Assembly (NCBI RefSeq): GCF_004354015.1
Contig: NZ_SMRU01000004.1
Span: 106,954-170,953 of the forward strand
Source of the DNA: Arthrobacter terricola
GTDB lineage: Bacteria; Actinomycetota; Actinomycetes; Actinomycetales; Micrococcaceae
Direction of reading: 5' to 3'
Length of the DNA: 64,000 bases
Shown here: positions 18,333 to 26,051 of the stretch, one piece after another
Layout: each line of letters begins with the position of its first letter
Position numbering within the stretch: the stretch's first letter is position 1
Position numbers and translations under genes: made by a program
The notes under the pieces: generated by a model
What the model was told of the DNA's origin: nothing
The model's input: only the letters and a program-made list of their open reading frames with translations
The model's database searches: none

Positions 18333-18365
18333 TAAACAAAAAAGCCACCCGACAGGGTGGCTTTT
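18333..18365 (-). terminator. Intrinsic terminator of the first tRNA-Ala gene
   Basis: On the minus strand an 11-bp stem (18340-18350 with 18355-18365, loop 4 nt) is followed by a T-rich run. It lies about 70 nt downstream of the tRNA 3' end and closely resembles the terminator after the second tRNA-Ala. Confidence 0.85.
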
Positions 18366-18435
18366 CGCAATTTCAGGATAGTTAACACGCACTCAAAGGG
18401 CGATCATTTTCACCATTCGAATTACATTTCCGAAA

Positions 18436-18511
18436 TGGTGGAGCTGAGGGGACTCGAACCCCTGACCCCCTGCATGCCATGCAGGTGCGCTACCAGCTGC
18501 GCCACAGCCCC
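18436..18511 (-). tRNA. tRNA-Ala, anticodon GGC
   Basis: The 76-nt gene has a 7-bp acceptor stem (GGGGCTG with CAGCTCC, one G-T pair), a D-arm with GCGCAGCTGGTAGCGC, an anticodon stem CCTGC/GCAGG with loop ATGGCAT (anticodon GGC), a T-arm with GGGGTTCGAGTCCCC, and an encoded CCA end. GGC decodes the GCC codon, heavily used here. It is identical over all 76 nt to the copy at 44037-44112. Confidence 0.97.
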
Positions 18512-18559
18512 AAAACTTTGCCTGGCCGGAACTTCCATCCCCGCCGGAGCAACTCGTCA

Positions 18560-18587
18560 ATACTAAACCACAACGGTGTGAGATACG
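18560..18587 (-). promoter_or_regulatory. Candidate promoter of the first tRNA-Ala gene
   Basis: On the minus strand TAGTAT (18560-18565) lies about 50 nt before the tRNA 5' end, with a weak TTCGTA-like -35 about 18 nt further upstream. The surrounding bases resemble those upstream of the second tRNA-Ala, which supports a conserved promoter. Nothing else is visible in 18590-18745. Confidence 0.35.
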
Positions 18588-18745
18588 AAATCGGGCTTTC
18601 GGCCGGAAACAGATGAGGTGCGGTCGATTGCTCGGCCGCACCTCCCCCCCATTCCTGTTGCTCACTAGCTGCCCCACAAAAGACAACGAGCCATTGCCCA
18701 GAAGTGTAGACTCTGACGTGAAATTAAACAAACCGTTCAACCGGT

Positions 18746-19702
18746 TTAGGCCCTCCCAAGGCCTCGGGAGACTGAATATGACGCCGACAGAAGCGCCTCG
18801 GGGTAGGCCTCGGGCGGGCAGCCCGCGACCTCCCAGAGACGATCCGAGGAGTACCAATGATCCGTCGTCACCAGGTTGACCCGATGGCTGCTGAACCCGG
18901 CGCCACGCAAGGCGGCCAAGGCCATGCTGTCATCGCCGAGAAACCTGAGGCTTTCGACGCCGAATGCTTGCGCGACTCCGCGCACCAACGATCCCACGGT
19001 GACGGGTTCCGGATATGCGGCATGGAACGCTTGTCCGGCGTGGCGCGGCGCCAGGGCCAATCCGGCAATCAACTCTCCGAGTGCCTCCACTCCAATGAGC
19101 GAGAGCAGCGCCGAACCGTCGCCCGGCCATCCGCCGGCCACCTTCATGATCTTGACAAGGCCCGGGACGACCCAGCGGTCCCCTGCCCCGAGCACGAGGT
19201 TGGGCCGGACCACCTCGCCGCCGTACGCCAGGACAGCTTGCTCAGCAGCCGCACGACTGGCGCTCGTGTTCGACTCGGGGTGGTAGCCGGCGTCGGCTTC
19301 GGCCAGGCCGCGGTGGGGACCCGATCCGTACACGCTGCAGGTGCTGACGTAGATCACCCGCTGAACACCGGCTTCCCGGCATTGTTCAATGACGTTGCGG
19401 GTACCCGCCTCGTTGACCTCGCGTGCAACGTCCGGATCGGAGCCCACATATGATGCCGAGTGCACCACTGCACTGGCTCCGGCCAGGAACGGGGCAAGGC
19501 TCCCAGGGACGGAAATGTCGGCGGCTGCAATGGTAGCGTTGTGGTTTCGTAGCCCGCTGTCCGGTTTTCGGGAGACCGCCACAACGTGCGCCTTCCCGGA
19601 TGCGGCAAGCGACGCTGCGACCCGACTTCCGATGAAGCCGGACGAACCGAGGACCAGGATTCGGGGCACATGGTCGACTAAAGTTGGCAAACGTCCCACC
19701 AA
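18746..19702 (-). CDS. NAD-dependent epimerase/dehydratase-like protein of the butyrolactone cluster
   Basis: The protein has up to 318 residues; the exact start is uncertain (TTG 19702, GTG 19699 or GTG 19669). The NAD-binding motif ILVLGSSGFIGSRVA and a YVSTCSVYG strand place it in the extended SDR family. Where the family has YxxxK, this protein reads TSASRAAAE, so both the catalytic Tyr and Lys seem to be replaced (Thr and Arg). It may bind NAD(P) without classic SDR catalysis, or use other residues. It is divergent from the ScbR-like regulator, with only about 70 nt between, and next to the AfsA-like gene. A role in processing a butyrolactone-type signal precursor is inferred from this context. 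Confidence 0.75.
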   Translation of the reverse strand: MVGRLPTLVDHVPRILVLGSSGFIGSRVAASLAASGKAHVVAVSRKPDSGLRNHNATIAAADISVPGSLAPFLAGASAVVHSASYVGSDPDVAREVNEAGTRNVIEQCREAGVQRVIYVSTCSVYGSGPHRGLAEADAGYHPESNTSASRAAAEQAVLAYGGEVVRPNLVLGAGDRWVVPGLVKIMKVAGGWPGDGSALLSLIGVEALGELIAGLALAPRHAGQAFHAAYPEPVTVGSLVRGVAQAFGVESLRFLGDDSMALAALRGAGFSSHRVNLVTTDHWYSSDRLWEVAGCPPEAYPEALLSASYSVSRGLGRA

Positions 19703-19753
19703 TCCACAGTTTCGTTCGGAATCATGTACTCAAGTATCGCGGACGCAGAAACC

Positions 19754-19765
19754 GGAGAGGTCTCC
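19754..19765. promoter_or_regulatory. Candidate autoregulator operator upstream of the TetR-family receptor
   Basis: A short inverted repeat GGAGAGGTCTCC lies 9 nt before the preferred start of the ScbR-like gene, in the divergent region with the SDR gene. ScbR-type proteins usually bind inverted repeats near their own start. The site overlaps the likely ribosome-binding region, and its match to known autoregulatory elements is poor, so it is weakly supported. Confidence 0.25.
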
Positions 19766-19774
19766 AGGCTGATC

Positions 19775-20401
19775 ATGCAACAACGTGCCAAAGCCACCCG
19801 AACAGCGGTGATTGAGGGAGCGGCGTCGATCTTCGAAGAGGTCGGCTACGGAAACGCAAGCCTCAGCGACGTCACTGAACGTGCCTCGGTCACCAAGGGC
19901 GCGCTCTATTTCCACTTCAAGTCGAAGGAAGACCTGGCCCTCGCGGTCATCGCCGAGCAACACAACATCGTGCGGGTCGCGGGAGAGCAGATCGCGGCGG
20001 CCGGATTACCGGCGCTCGAAACCATGATCCGCATGTGCCGGACCTTCGGGCAGCAACTGCTCGACGAGCCAATCGTCCGGGCAGGCATCCGGCTGACTTT
20101 TGAAGCTTCGGCTTTCAACGGGGACGTCAAGGGTCCCTACCACGACTGGGTGACCACAATGGAGGTGCTGACCCGCCAGGCCCAGGCGGAAGGCGACGTA
20201 CGTCACGACGTCGATGCCGCCGACTTTGCCCGGTACCTGGTTGCGTCGTTCACCGGTGTGCAAATGGTGTCCAACGTCCTGACCGAACGGCGCGATGTCC
20301 TCAAGCGCATCGACGACATGTGGCGGTTCATGATGCCAACGCTCTCCCCCGCGCCACAAGGCCCGGAGTCCCTTTCAGGGGCGCCGGAAGAGACCCAGTA
20401 A
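19775..20401 (+). CDS. TetR-family regulator of the ScbR/ArpA (gamma-butyrolactone receptor) type
   Basis: The protein has 208 residues from ATG 19775. This start was chosen because MQQRAKATRTAVIEGAA aligns with the N-terminus of ScbR-like receptors; an ATG at 19724 would add 17 residues. The helix-turn-helix includes VTKGALYFHFKSKEDLA, the characteristic core of this subgroup. The C-terminal ligand domain has ASFTGVQMVSNVLTERRDV and a Trp in DDMWRFMMP, also typical. Family members bind DNA until a gamma-butyrolactone releases them. The gene converges on the AfsA-like gene (10 nt apart) and is divergent from the SDR gene. Receptor function is inferred; pseudo-receptors that do not bind the ligand also exist. 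Confidence 0.82.
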   Translation: MQQRAKATRTAVIEGAASIFEEVGYGNASLSDVTERASVTKGALYFHFKSKEDLALAVIAEQHNIVRVAGEQIAAAGLPALETMIRMCRTFGQQLLDEPIVRAGIRLTFEASAFNGDVKGPYHDWVTTMEVLTRQAQAEGDVRHDVDAADFARYLVASFTGVQMVSNVLTERRDVLKRIDDMWRFMMPTLSPAPQGPESLSGAPEETQ

Positions 20402-20411
20402 AGAACCGCGG

Positions 20412-21296
20412 TTACTTGGGCACTGCCAGCACGGTCATCATGGCCTCGCCGCGGTGCAGCATGGTGACCGTCATCGCTTCTTGGACGCAGCGCCGGCCGG
20501 CCGCGGCAGGAGTTACCGCCACATCGATCGGATAGCTGAATTCGACGAGCTTCACGAACTCGGCCTCGAAGCTGGCAAAATCCGCGTCGGGCCGTGAAGA
20601 AGCCGCCCTGAGGGCCTGGCGGGCGGCCTCCACCAGGAGCATCCCCGGGACGTGGTCGAGGGGATGGTCGAAGAAGATCGGGTGGGTCGGGTCGACCCTG
20701 AGCGGCCACACGGACGGACGCACGCTCGTTCCCAACATGACGTTGCGCTGGGCGGCGTGCCCGACGTCGTCGCAAGCCAGCAAATCTGCGTCGACGACGG
20801 CCGGGGCCGCGGGGGCGACCCCGCGAAACCGCTCATAGGTTGCCGGGTTCACGATGCGTGCCCCGGCGGTCCCCTCGCCGATGGGTTCGCCTCCGATGCT
20901 GAACTTCGCCTCGACCGTGAGGTTGGAGAGCTCTCCGCCCCGGAACTTCTTGTCCGTGACCTCCAGCTCAAGGTCAACCTGCGTCGGAACAAGGGGGTCC
21001 AGGGCGGCCTTGCGGACCGAGACGCCCATGTGCGGCATGAGGAACTTGTGCGTCAGGGGCACCCCGCTCTGGTGGGAGAGGAAGATGACCGCTTGCCGCA
21101 AGGTCTCCGCCATCAAGGCCGAGTCCGGGGACGCGTCCGGCACGCCGTAGAAAACATGCCAGCGCGGCCACTGGGCTCCCGCGATGAACCGGTCCGGTCC
21201 TGACTCGACAAAGTCGGTCAAGAGGACTTCCGAAACGGACCTTTTGTGAACGAACTCCCGATTCACGGAAGACTCAAAGAGCGCTTGTTCGCGCAT
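20412..21296 (-). CDS. AfsA/ScbA-like gamma-butyrolactone biosynthesis protein
   Basis: The protein has 294 residues from ATG 21296 (GGGGGG about 7 nt before), close to the usual family length near 300; the open frame extends further upstream but without homology. Two A-factor biosynthesis hot-dog repeats are evident. The first has VHKRSVSEVLLTDFVESG, GAQWPRWHVFYG and ETLRQAVIFLSH. The second has FFDHPLDHVPGMLLVEAARQA followed by VKLVEFSYPIDV. AfsA-type enzymes condense a beta-ketoacyl chain with dihydroxyacetone phosphate to make the butyrolactone skeleton. The neighbouring receptor-like regulator strongly supports a signalling role. No polyketide or antibiotic genes lie nearby, so the output of the system is unknown. 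Confidence 0.88.
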   Translation of the reverse strand: MREQALFESSVNREFVHKRSVSEVLLTDFVESGPDRFIAGAQWPRWHVFYGVPDASPDSALMAETLRQAVIFLSHQSGVPLTHKFLMPHMGVSVRKAALDPLVPTQVDLELEVTDKKFRGGELSNLTVEAKFSIGGEPIGEGTAGARIVNPATYERFRGVAPAAPAVVDADLLACDDVGHAAQRNVMLGTSVRPSVWPLRVDPTHPIFFDHPLDHVPGMLLVEAARQALRAASSRPDADFASFEAEFVKLVEFSYPIDVAVTPAAAGRRCVQEAMTVTMLHRGEAMMTVLAVPK

Positions 21297-21320
21297 CGGG
21301 ACCCCCCATTCCCACCCGGC

Positions 21321-21331
21321 ACCTACCGGAC
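21321..21331 (-). promoter_or_regulatory. Possible half-site for a butyrolactone receptor upstream of the AfsA-like gene
   Basis: GTCCGGTAGGT on the minus strand, 24 nt before the start codon, resembles half of the ArpA-type palindrome (GG-Y-CGGT-W-Y-G-K), matching at about 9 of 11 positions. The other half is not evident. The rest of 21297-21444 has no gene. Confidence 0.2.
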
Positions 21332-21444
21332 CAACCAACATCACTGTCACTTGGCCCACGATTGAATGCCCACATCTTATCCAAACGGCCATCGGCGAAG
21401 CTGGGAACAGGCTGGAAGGGGAGCCGCGCCCGGCCGGGCGCGGC

Positions 21445-23049
21445 TTAATGGGTCGGAAGACCATCCAGGAGCGTTGTGATGACGCGTGCGCGCGGCAGCT
21501 CTTCGGGGTCCAGGCTGAGGGGGTCGCATTCGAACACTGTGAGGTCCGCCCGCTTCCCCACCGAAATCGAGCCGGCGTCGGATTGAAGTCCGGCCGCGGC
21601 CGCGGCGTGGGTCGTGTACCCTTCCAAGGCCATGAGGACGGTCAGTGCCTGTTCGGGCTGGACAGGCTGTGTTTCCGGGTGTTCCACCGGCCTCCTCAGG
21701 ATGGAATCCGCCATCATGGCTCGCGGATCGTAGGGCGTGATGGGCCAGTCGGACCCCAAGGCCAACGTGACTCCGGCCTCCCTGAGGTCGCGGCACCGCC
21801 AGCCGCGGGATGCGCGCTCTTCGCCGAGCCGCACCGACCAGTTGTCACTGCGGTCTGCCCGGGTGTGGTGCGTGCCGTGTATCGGTTGCATGCTCGCCGC
21901 CACGCCCAGTTCGGCGAAGCGTTCGACGACGTCGTCCGGGATCGTTTCGATGTGTTCGATCCTGTGCGCTGCCTTGCACCGGTCCGGCCCCGCGGCGGCG
22001 AGTGCATCGAGGACGTATCTCACGCCTTGGTCTCCGATGGCGTGGGTTGCAGTGGGTATCCCGCGTTCGACGAAGAAACGCAGTGCCTTCTGGAAGTCGC
22101 CGGGGTCGGTCCATACCGATTCGTTGTTTTCGCCGTAGATGTCGGGTTCTTCGAGCCAGGCAGAGCCGTTGTCTATGGTCCCGTCGATGAAGAACTTGAC
22201 TCCTTCGACCCTCCAGCGCCTGCCACCGGTGCCTTGCAGGTCGGCGATCCGCTCGAGTTCGGCGAGGCCGGCGCCCGCGTTGACCATGGGCGAGAAGCGA
22301 AGGCGCACCGGCAGTTCGCCTTTCGTTTCGAGCGCAGTGGCGAGTTCCGCCGATCCGTCGACGAAGTCCAGGACGTGGGTGGAGGCGATCCCGACGCCGG
22401 CCATCTCGTGCAGGAGCGTGCCGAGCCGTTCCACGCGTACCGCGAAGGGTTCCTGCGGGATGGCTTTGCCCACGAGGTCCAGGGCGCTGAACTCGACGAT
22501 GTAACCGGTGGGCCGCCCGTCGTCGTCGACGTCGATGAGGGACTCGTCGGGAAACTCGACCGGGCCGGTGATTCCGGCGGCTGCGAGCGCTGCGGAGTTG
22601 ACGATGGCGGAGTGTCCGTCGCGCATCCTGAGGAACATTGGCACGTCTTCGGTGGCGTCGTCGAAAAGCCTGCCGTTGAATCCGGTGCTGTTGAAGATGT
22701 TGGGATCCAGTCCCCAGGCGATGACCCAGTCCCCCGGTTTTGTCTTCCGTGCTGCGTCGCCGACTATCCGTTGCACCTCGGTGAGGGGTCCGAGGTCCGT
22801 CAGTTGGATGCCTCGGGCTAGTTCGAGTCCGAAGACGACGTGGGTGTGGCTGTCGTTGAGGCCCGGGACGATCGTTGCGTTCCGGTAGTCCAGGGTGCGG
22901 GTGCCGGGGCCGCGGTGCCTTTCGATGTCCTGGGGCGTTCCGACGGCGGTAATGCGGCCGTCGGTGACCGCGAGGGCGGTTGCGCCGGTGGTTTGGGGGT
23001 CGAGGGTGTGGATGCGTTGTGCGAAGACGACGGCGTCTGCGGCTTTCAT
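21445..23049 (-). CDS. Amidohydrolase family protein (YtcJ-like, amidohydrolase 3)
   Basis: The 534-residue protein starts at ATG 23049 after GGGAG. It has the metal-dependent hydrolase layout: an N-terminal beta strand domain, a metal-binding DSHTHVVFGLE near residue 67, a long insert, AHRIEHIE near residue 370, GSDWPITPYDPRAMM near residue 455, and a C-terminal KRADLTVFECDPL. This is the YtcJ branch, whose substrates are mostly unknown. It is downstream of a sodium:solute symporter and a small membrane protein in a likely operon, so it may hydrolyse an imported amide, lactam or urea-type compound. Confidence 0.87.
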   Translation of the reverse strand: MKAADAVVFAQRIHTLDPQTTGATALAVTDGRITAVGTPQDIERHRGPGTRTLDYRNATIVPGLNDSHTHVVFGLELARGIQLTDLGPLTEVQRIVGDAARKTKPGDWVIAWGLDPNIFNSTGFNGRLFDDATEDVPMFLRMRDGHSAIVNSAALAAAGITGPVEFPDESLIDVDDDGRPTGYIVEFSALDLVGKAIPQEPFAVRVERLGTLLHEMAGVGIASTHVLDFVDGSAELATALETKGELPVRLRFSPMVNAGAGLAELERIADLQGTGGRRWRVEGVKFFIDGTIDNGSAWLEEPDIYGENNESVWTDPGDFQKALRFFVERGIPTATHAIGDQGVRYVLDALAAAGPDRCKAAHRIEHIETIPDDVVERFAELGVAASMQPIHGTHHTRADRSDNWSVRLGEERASRGWRCRDLREAGVTLALGSDWPITPYDPRAMMADSILRRPVEHPETQPVQPEQALTVLMALEGYTTHAAAAAGLQSDAGSISVGKRADLTVFECDPLSLDPEELPRARVITTLLDGLPTH

Positions 23050-23094
23050 GCGTATCTCCCGGTGGTACGTGTGCGATGTCAGGGGTGGAGCGGG

Positions 23095-24603
23095 CTAGGC
23101 GGGCTGGTTGTCGAGGGCTGCGGGCTCTCTTTTTTTGAGGTCGTCGAAGAGCCGGTCCACGCGTTCCTGTTCGGCGGCGGGTGCGGGCTTCACGATCGAG
23201 ACGGCGACGTAGACGGCGAGGTTGACGATGAGTCCTGCGACGCCGGAGGTCAGGCCTCCTAGCCAGGGAATGGAGAGTGGGCTTGGGTACATGAGTTCAA
23301 GGACGGCTGCCACGAGGATTCCGGAGACCATGGCTGCGTTGGCGGCCAAGGCTGTTCCACGGCGCCAGAAGATGCCGAGCAAGAGGGTGGGGGCGAGTTG
23401 GCAGACCGCTTGGTAGGAAACGAAGGCGATCACGATGAGTCCTGAGACTTGGTTGGCGGTGAGGAGTGCCGCGGCTGCGGAGACGAGGGTGATGGCGGCG
23501 ACGGCGATTTTTGCGCCTTTGGAGGACTCGACGCGGTGTTGGTTCCGGACACCGATGACATCGTTGACAACTTGGGTTCCCACGGCTTGGAGGTTGGCGC
23601 CGATGTTTCCCATGGTGGCGGCGACGACGCATACGCCGGCTACTGCGACGAGGCCGGTGCCGCCGACGCCGGCCATGATGAACCACACCGTGTCCGGTGC
23701 GGCGGATACGCCTGGGACGCTTGAGGCCAAGAGGCACATGGTGGTGAGTGCGGCGGAGAACAGGAAGAGGATGGGTGCTGCCTGAACTGCGGATTTCTGG
23801 ACGGTGCGGGGTGTGCGGACGCTGAACATGCGCACGAACAGGTCGGGCCAGCACCACGCTCCCATCATCCCGGTGAAGATGAGGGAGAAGAGGTACAGCG
23901 GGCCCGCGGGGCTCCCGGGTCCGGGCAGTTCGAGGAGGGCGGGCGCGATGTTGCCGAAGCCGTGGCCGTTGGTGAAGAGCCAGGTGAGCAGCCCGAGGAT
24001 GACCAGGAATCCGACGCCGTAGGCGAAGAGTCCTTGGACCATGTCGCTGATGATCAGCCCGCGGGTGCCGAGCCTCACTGTCCAGACCTGCCGTGCAGCG
24101 ATGAAGAGGACACCGAGCACTACGGCAAGGTACGGGGACACTTGTCCGAAAGAAAGCGTGGAGAAGACGAGTCCGAGGGACTGCATTCCGAGGACGACCC
24201 ACGGCACTGACGCGAGGACACCGATGATCGCGGCAATGACCCTGACTGAACGGGAGTTGTAGCGGAGGCCGAGAAGGTCCGCCTGGGTCCGCAGGTCATG
24301 GGTCCGGCCCCATTTGTTGACGGGTGTGCCGAGGAAGAACATCAGGACCACGCTGAGCAGGGAGTAGGACAGCGAGTACATTCCCAGGACGCCGCCGCTC
24401 GCGGTCAATCCGGCGAAGGCGATGAACACCGTGCCGGCGAGCCAGGTGTTGAGGAAGGACATTGTTCCGAACCAGGAATTGAAGGAACGGCCGCCGGTGG
24501 CGTATTCGCTCATGGTGGAGTCGCCGCGCTTGCCCCGGCTCATGACATAGACCACCAAGGCGGTGAAGAGGACGATGGCGCCGTATCCGATGAGCATGTT
24601 CAT
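23095..24603 (-). CDS. Sodium:solute symporter (SSS family)
   Basis: This 502-residue protein has about 13 hydrophobic segments. Family features are the opening YGAIVLFTALVVYVMSRG, a TGGRSFNSWFGTMSFLNTWLAG segment, and GLIVIAFVSYQAVCQLAPTL later. SSS proteins import organic solutes with sodium. The start overlaps the stop of the small membrane protein gene by 4 nt (ATGA), and the amidohydrolase follows 45 nt later. The solute is presumably the amidohydrolase substrate or a relative. Confidence 0.87.
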   Translation of the reverse strand: MNMLIGYGAIVLFTALVVYVMSRGKRGDSTMSEYATGGRSFNSWFGTMSFLNTWLAGTVFIAFAGLTASGGVLGMYSLSYSLLSVVLMFFLGTPVNKWGRTHDLRTQADLLGLRYNSRSVRVIAAIIGVLASVPWVVLGMQSLGLVFSTLSFGQVSPYLAVVLGVLFIAARQVWTVRLGTRGLIISDMVQGLFAYGVGFLVILGLLTWLFTNGHGFGNIAPALLELPGPGSPAGPLYLFSLIFTGMMGAWCWPDLFVRMFSVRTPRTVQKSAVQAAPILFLFSAALTTMCLLASSVPGVSAAPDTVWFIMAGVGGTGLVAVAGVCVVAATMGNIGANLQAVGTQVVNDVIGVRNQHRVESSKGAKIAVAAITLVSAAAALLTANQVSGLIVIAFVSYQAVCQLAPTLLLGIFWRRGTALAANAAMVSGILVAAVLELMYPSPLSIPWLGGLTSGVAGLIVNLAVYVAVSIVKPAPAAEQERVDRLFDDLKKREPAALDNQPA

Positions 24604-24860
24604 TCTTTCTCATCCCCATCGGTGCGTGCGGTCAGCCATAGGGCGAATAGTGACAGGGTCACGAGGGCGTTGGCGGCGAGGAAGTACCACAGCGACGACG
24701 TGTTCCCGCCTTTGGCGAAGAGCCAGTGGACGGGCGGGGCGAGCAGGATCACAAGGTCGACGGCGACGATCGCCCGGGCGACGCGCTTCCTGCGGGATTG
24801 TGTCTGGGAGGTCTGGTATGACGGCGCTTCGAAGCGCGGTTTCGGGATGGGCAGGGACAT
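24600..24860 (-). CDS. Small membrane protein paired with the symporter
   Basis: The 86-residue protein has two hydrophobic segments (AIVAVDLVILLAPPVHWLFA and SLWYFLAANALVTLSLFALWLTA) after a basic N-terminal region and ends in acidic residues. It is translationally coupled to the symporter. Small two-helix partner proteins are common in front of SSS transporters in actinobacteria. The gene is the first of the operon and lies 64 nt from the palindrome at 24925-24948. Confidence 0.75.
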   Translation of the reverse strand: MSLPIPKPRFEAPSYQTSQTQSRRKRVARAIVAVDLVILLAPPVHWLFAKGGNTSSLWYFLAANALVTLSLFALWLTARTDGDEKE

Positions 24861-24924
24861 GGGATTCCATTCTTCCGGGGCGTCTTTGGCCGGTGCGAAA
24901 GGGGCGAACGGGATTGGGAATGCG

Positions 24925-24948
24925 ATTTGCGGGAACGTTCCCGCAAAT
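24925..24948. promoter_or_regulatory. Perfect 24-bp palindromic operator for the LacI-family regulator
   Basis: The sequence reads ATTTGCGGGAAC followed by its exact reverse complement. The centre AACGTT has the CG step typical of LacI-family operators. It lies in the 183-bp divergent region between the symporter operon (24860, minus) and the LacI gene (25044, plus), so it can control one or both. Confidence 0.8.
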
Positions 24949-25043
24949 GAAAGTGTGCGCCGTCACTCCACCGATGTCAAGAGACTGCGAGTTCAGCCGG
25001 GCGATAAAAACACCCCCGCCACAGTGCCGCCTAGGATGAGGAC

Positions 25044-26045
25044 ATGGCGAGAAGCAGAGCAACCATCCTGGACATCGCGCGTGAGCTCGGCCTCTCGAAA
25101 ACCACCGTGTCCAGCGCACTTGGCGGATCCGGACGAATCTCGGAGGAAAAGCGCGAATTGATCCGCGAAACGGCGAAGCGGCTCGGCTATGTCACCAACC
25201 GCGCTGCCCGCAGCCTGAGGGTCAATCGCGTGGGCACCATCGGGCTTTTCATTCCGCCCCTCGCCCGCAGGCTCGCGTTCTACATGGACTTTGCCTTCGG
25301 CGTCACGGAAGGCGCCGCTTCAGCCGACTATGACGTCACCCTGTTCGCACGCGAATTCACGCCCGAGCGGGCCTTCCAAGTGGACGGCGTCATCGCGATC
25401 GACCCCGCCCCCGGCGAGCCCCTCGTCGCAGCGCTCCTCGCCGCCGGAATTCCCACCGTCTCTGTCGGCCGTTACAGCGGGGAGGGCCAGGACCGGATCC
25501 TCGGCACCCTGGAGGCCCATCACGCCGAACTGCAGACCTCGATCCTTGACCACCTGCTATCCCGCGGACGCAAGCGGCCGGCACTGCTCGCCGTCGACGA
25601 CTACTCTTCGTCCTGGACCCTGGACACCCGCACCAACTATCTCGAATGGTGCCGGCGCAACCTCATTGAGCCCCTCGTCCACGAGGTGGAATCGAACGCG
25701 ACGCCACGCGGCCTTGTCGCCGCCATTTCCGCTGCCGTGGAAGGCGACGGCGCGGACGCCCTCGTGTGCGGCGCGCAGGGGCACGCAGCCCAAAGCCAGA
25801 TCATCCTCGAGGGCCGCGGCCTGGTTCTCGGCAGGGACGTCGACGTCGCATCCTTCGCAGGAGCCGCCGCACTCGAGGTCGGCAACCCGCTCATCAGTGC
25901 GATCGACCTCGAACCCCGCGGCTATGGCGAGGCCGCGACGGAACTGCTTGACGCCGTCGTGCGCGCACCTCAGGAAGCTCCCGTCCACCGCTGGTTCGAA
26001 GGCGCGACAGTGCATTTAGCAGATGGGGTGCATTTAGCGGATTAG
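25044..26045 (+). CDS. LacI-family transcriptional regulator
   Basis: The 333-residue protein has a standard N-terminal helix-turn-helix (ATILDIARELGLSKTTVSSAL) with the hinge LRVNRVGTIGLFIP, then a periplasmic-binding-like ligand domain. It is divergent from the symporter/amidohydrolase operon, with a perfect palindrome between them, so it most likely represses that operon and is released by the transported compound or a breakdown product. Its C-terminus contains a direct 6-residue duplication (VHLADG then VHLAD), formed by a short repeat at 26010-26043. Confidence 0.9.
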   Translation: MARSRATILDIARELGLSKTTVSSALGGSGRISEEKRELIRETAKRLGYVTNRAARSLRVNRVGTIGLFIPPLARRLAFYMDFAFGVTEGAASADYDVTLFAREFTPERAFQVDGVIAIDPAPGEPLVAALLAAGIPTVSVGRYSGEGQDRILGTLEAHHAELQTSILDHLLSRGRKRPALLAVDDYSSSWTLDTRTNYLEWCRRNLIEPLVHEVESNATPRGLVAAISAAVEGDGADALVCGAQGHAAQSQIILEGRGLVLGRDVDVASFAGAAALEVGNPLISAIDLEPRGYGEAATELLDAVVRAPQEAPVHRWFEGATVHLADGVHLAD

Positions 26046-26051
26046 GGGACT

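Noticed and set aside
21448..22821. 457-residue plus-strand frame over the amidohydrolase gene
   Set aside because: It is a shadow of the amidohydrolase; its residues show no family pattern, and the minus-strand protein has metal-binding motifs.
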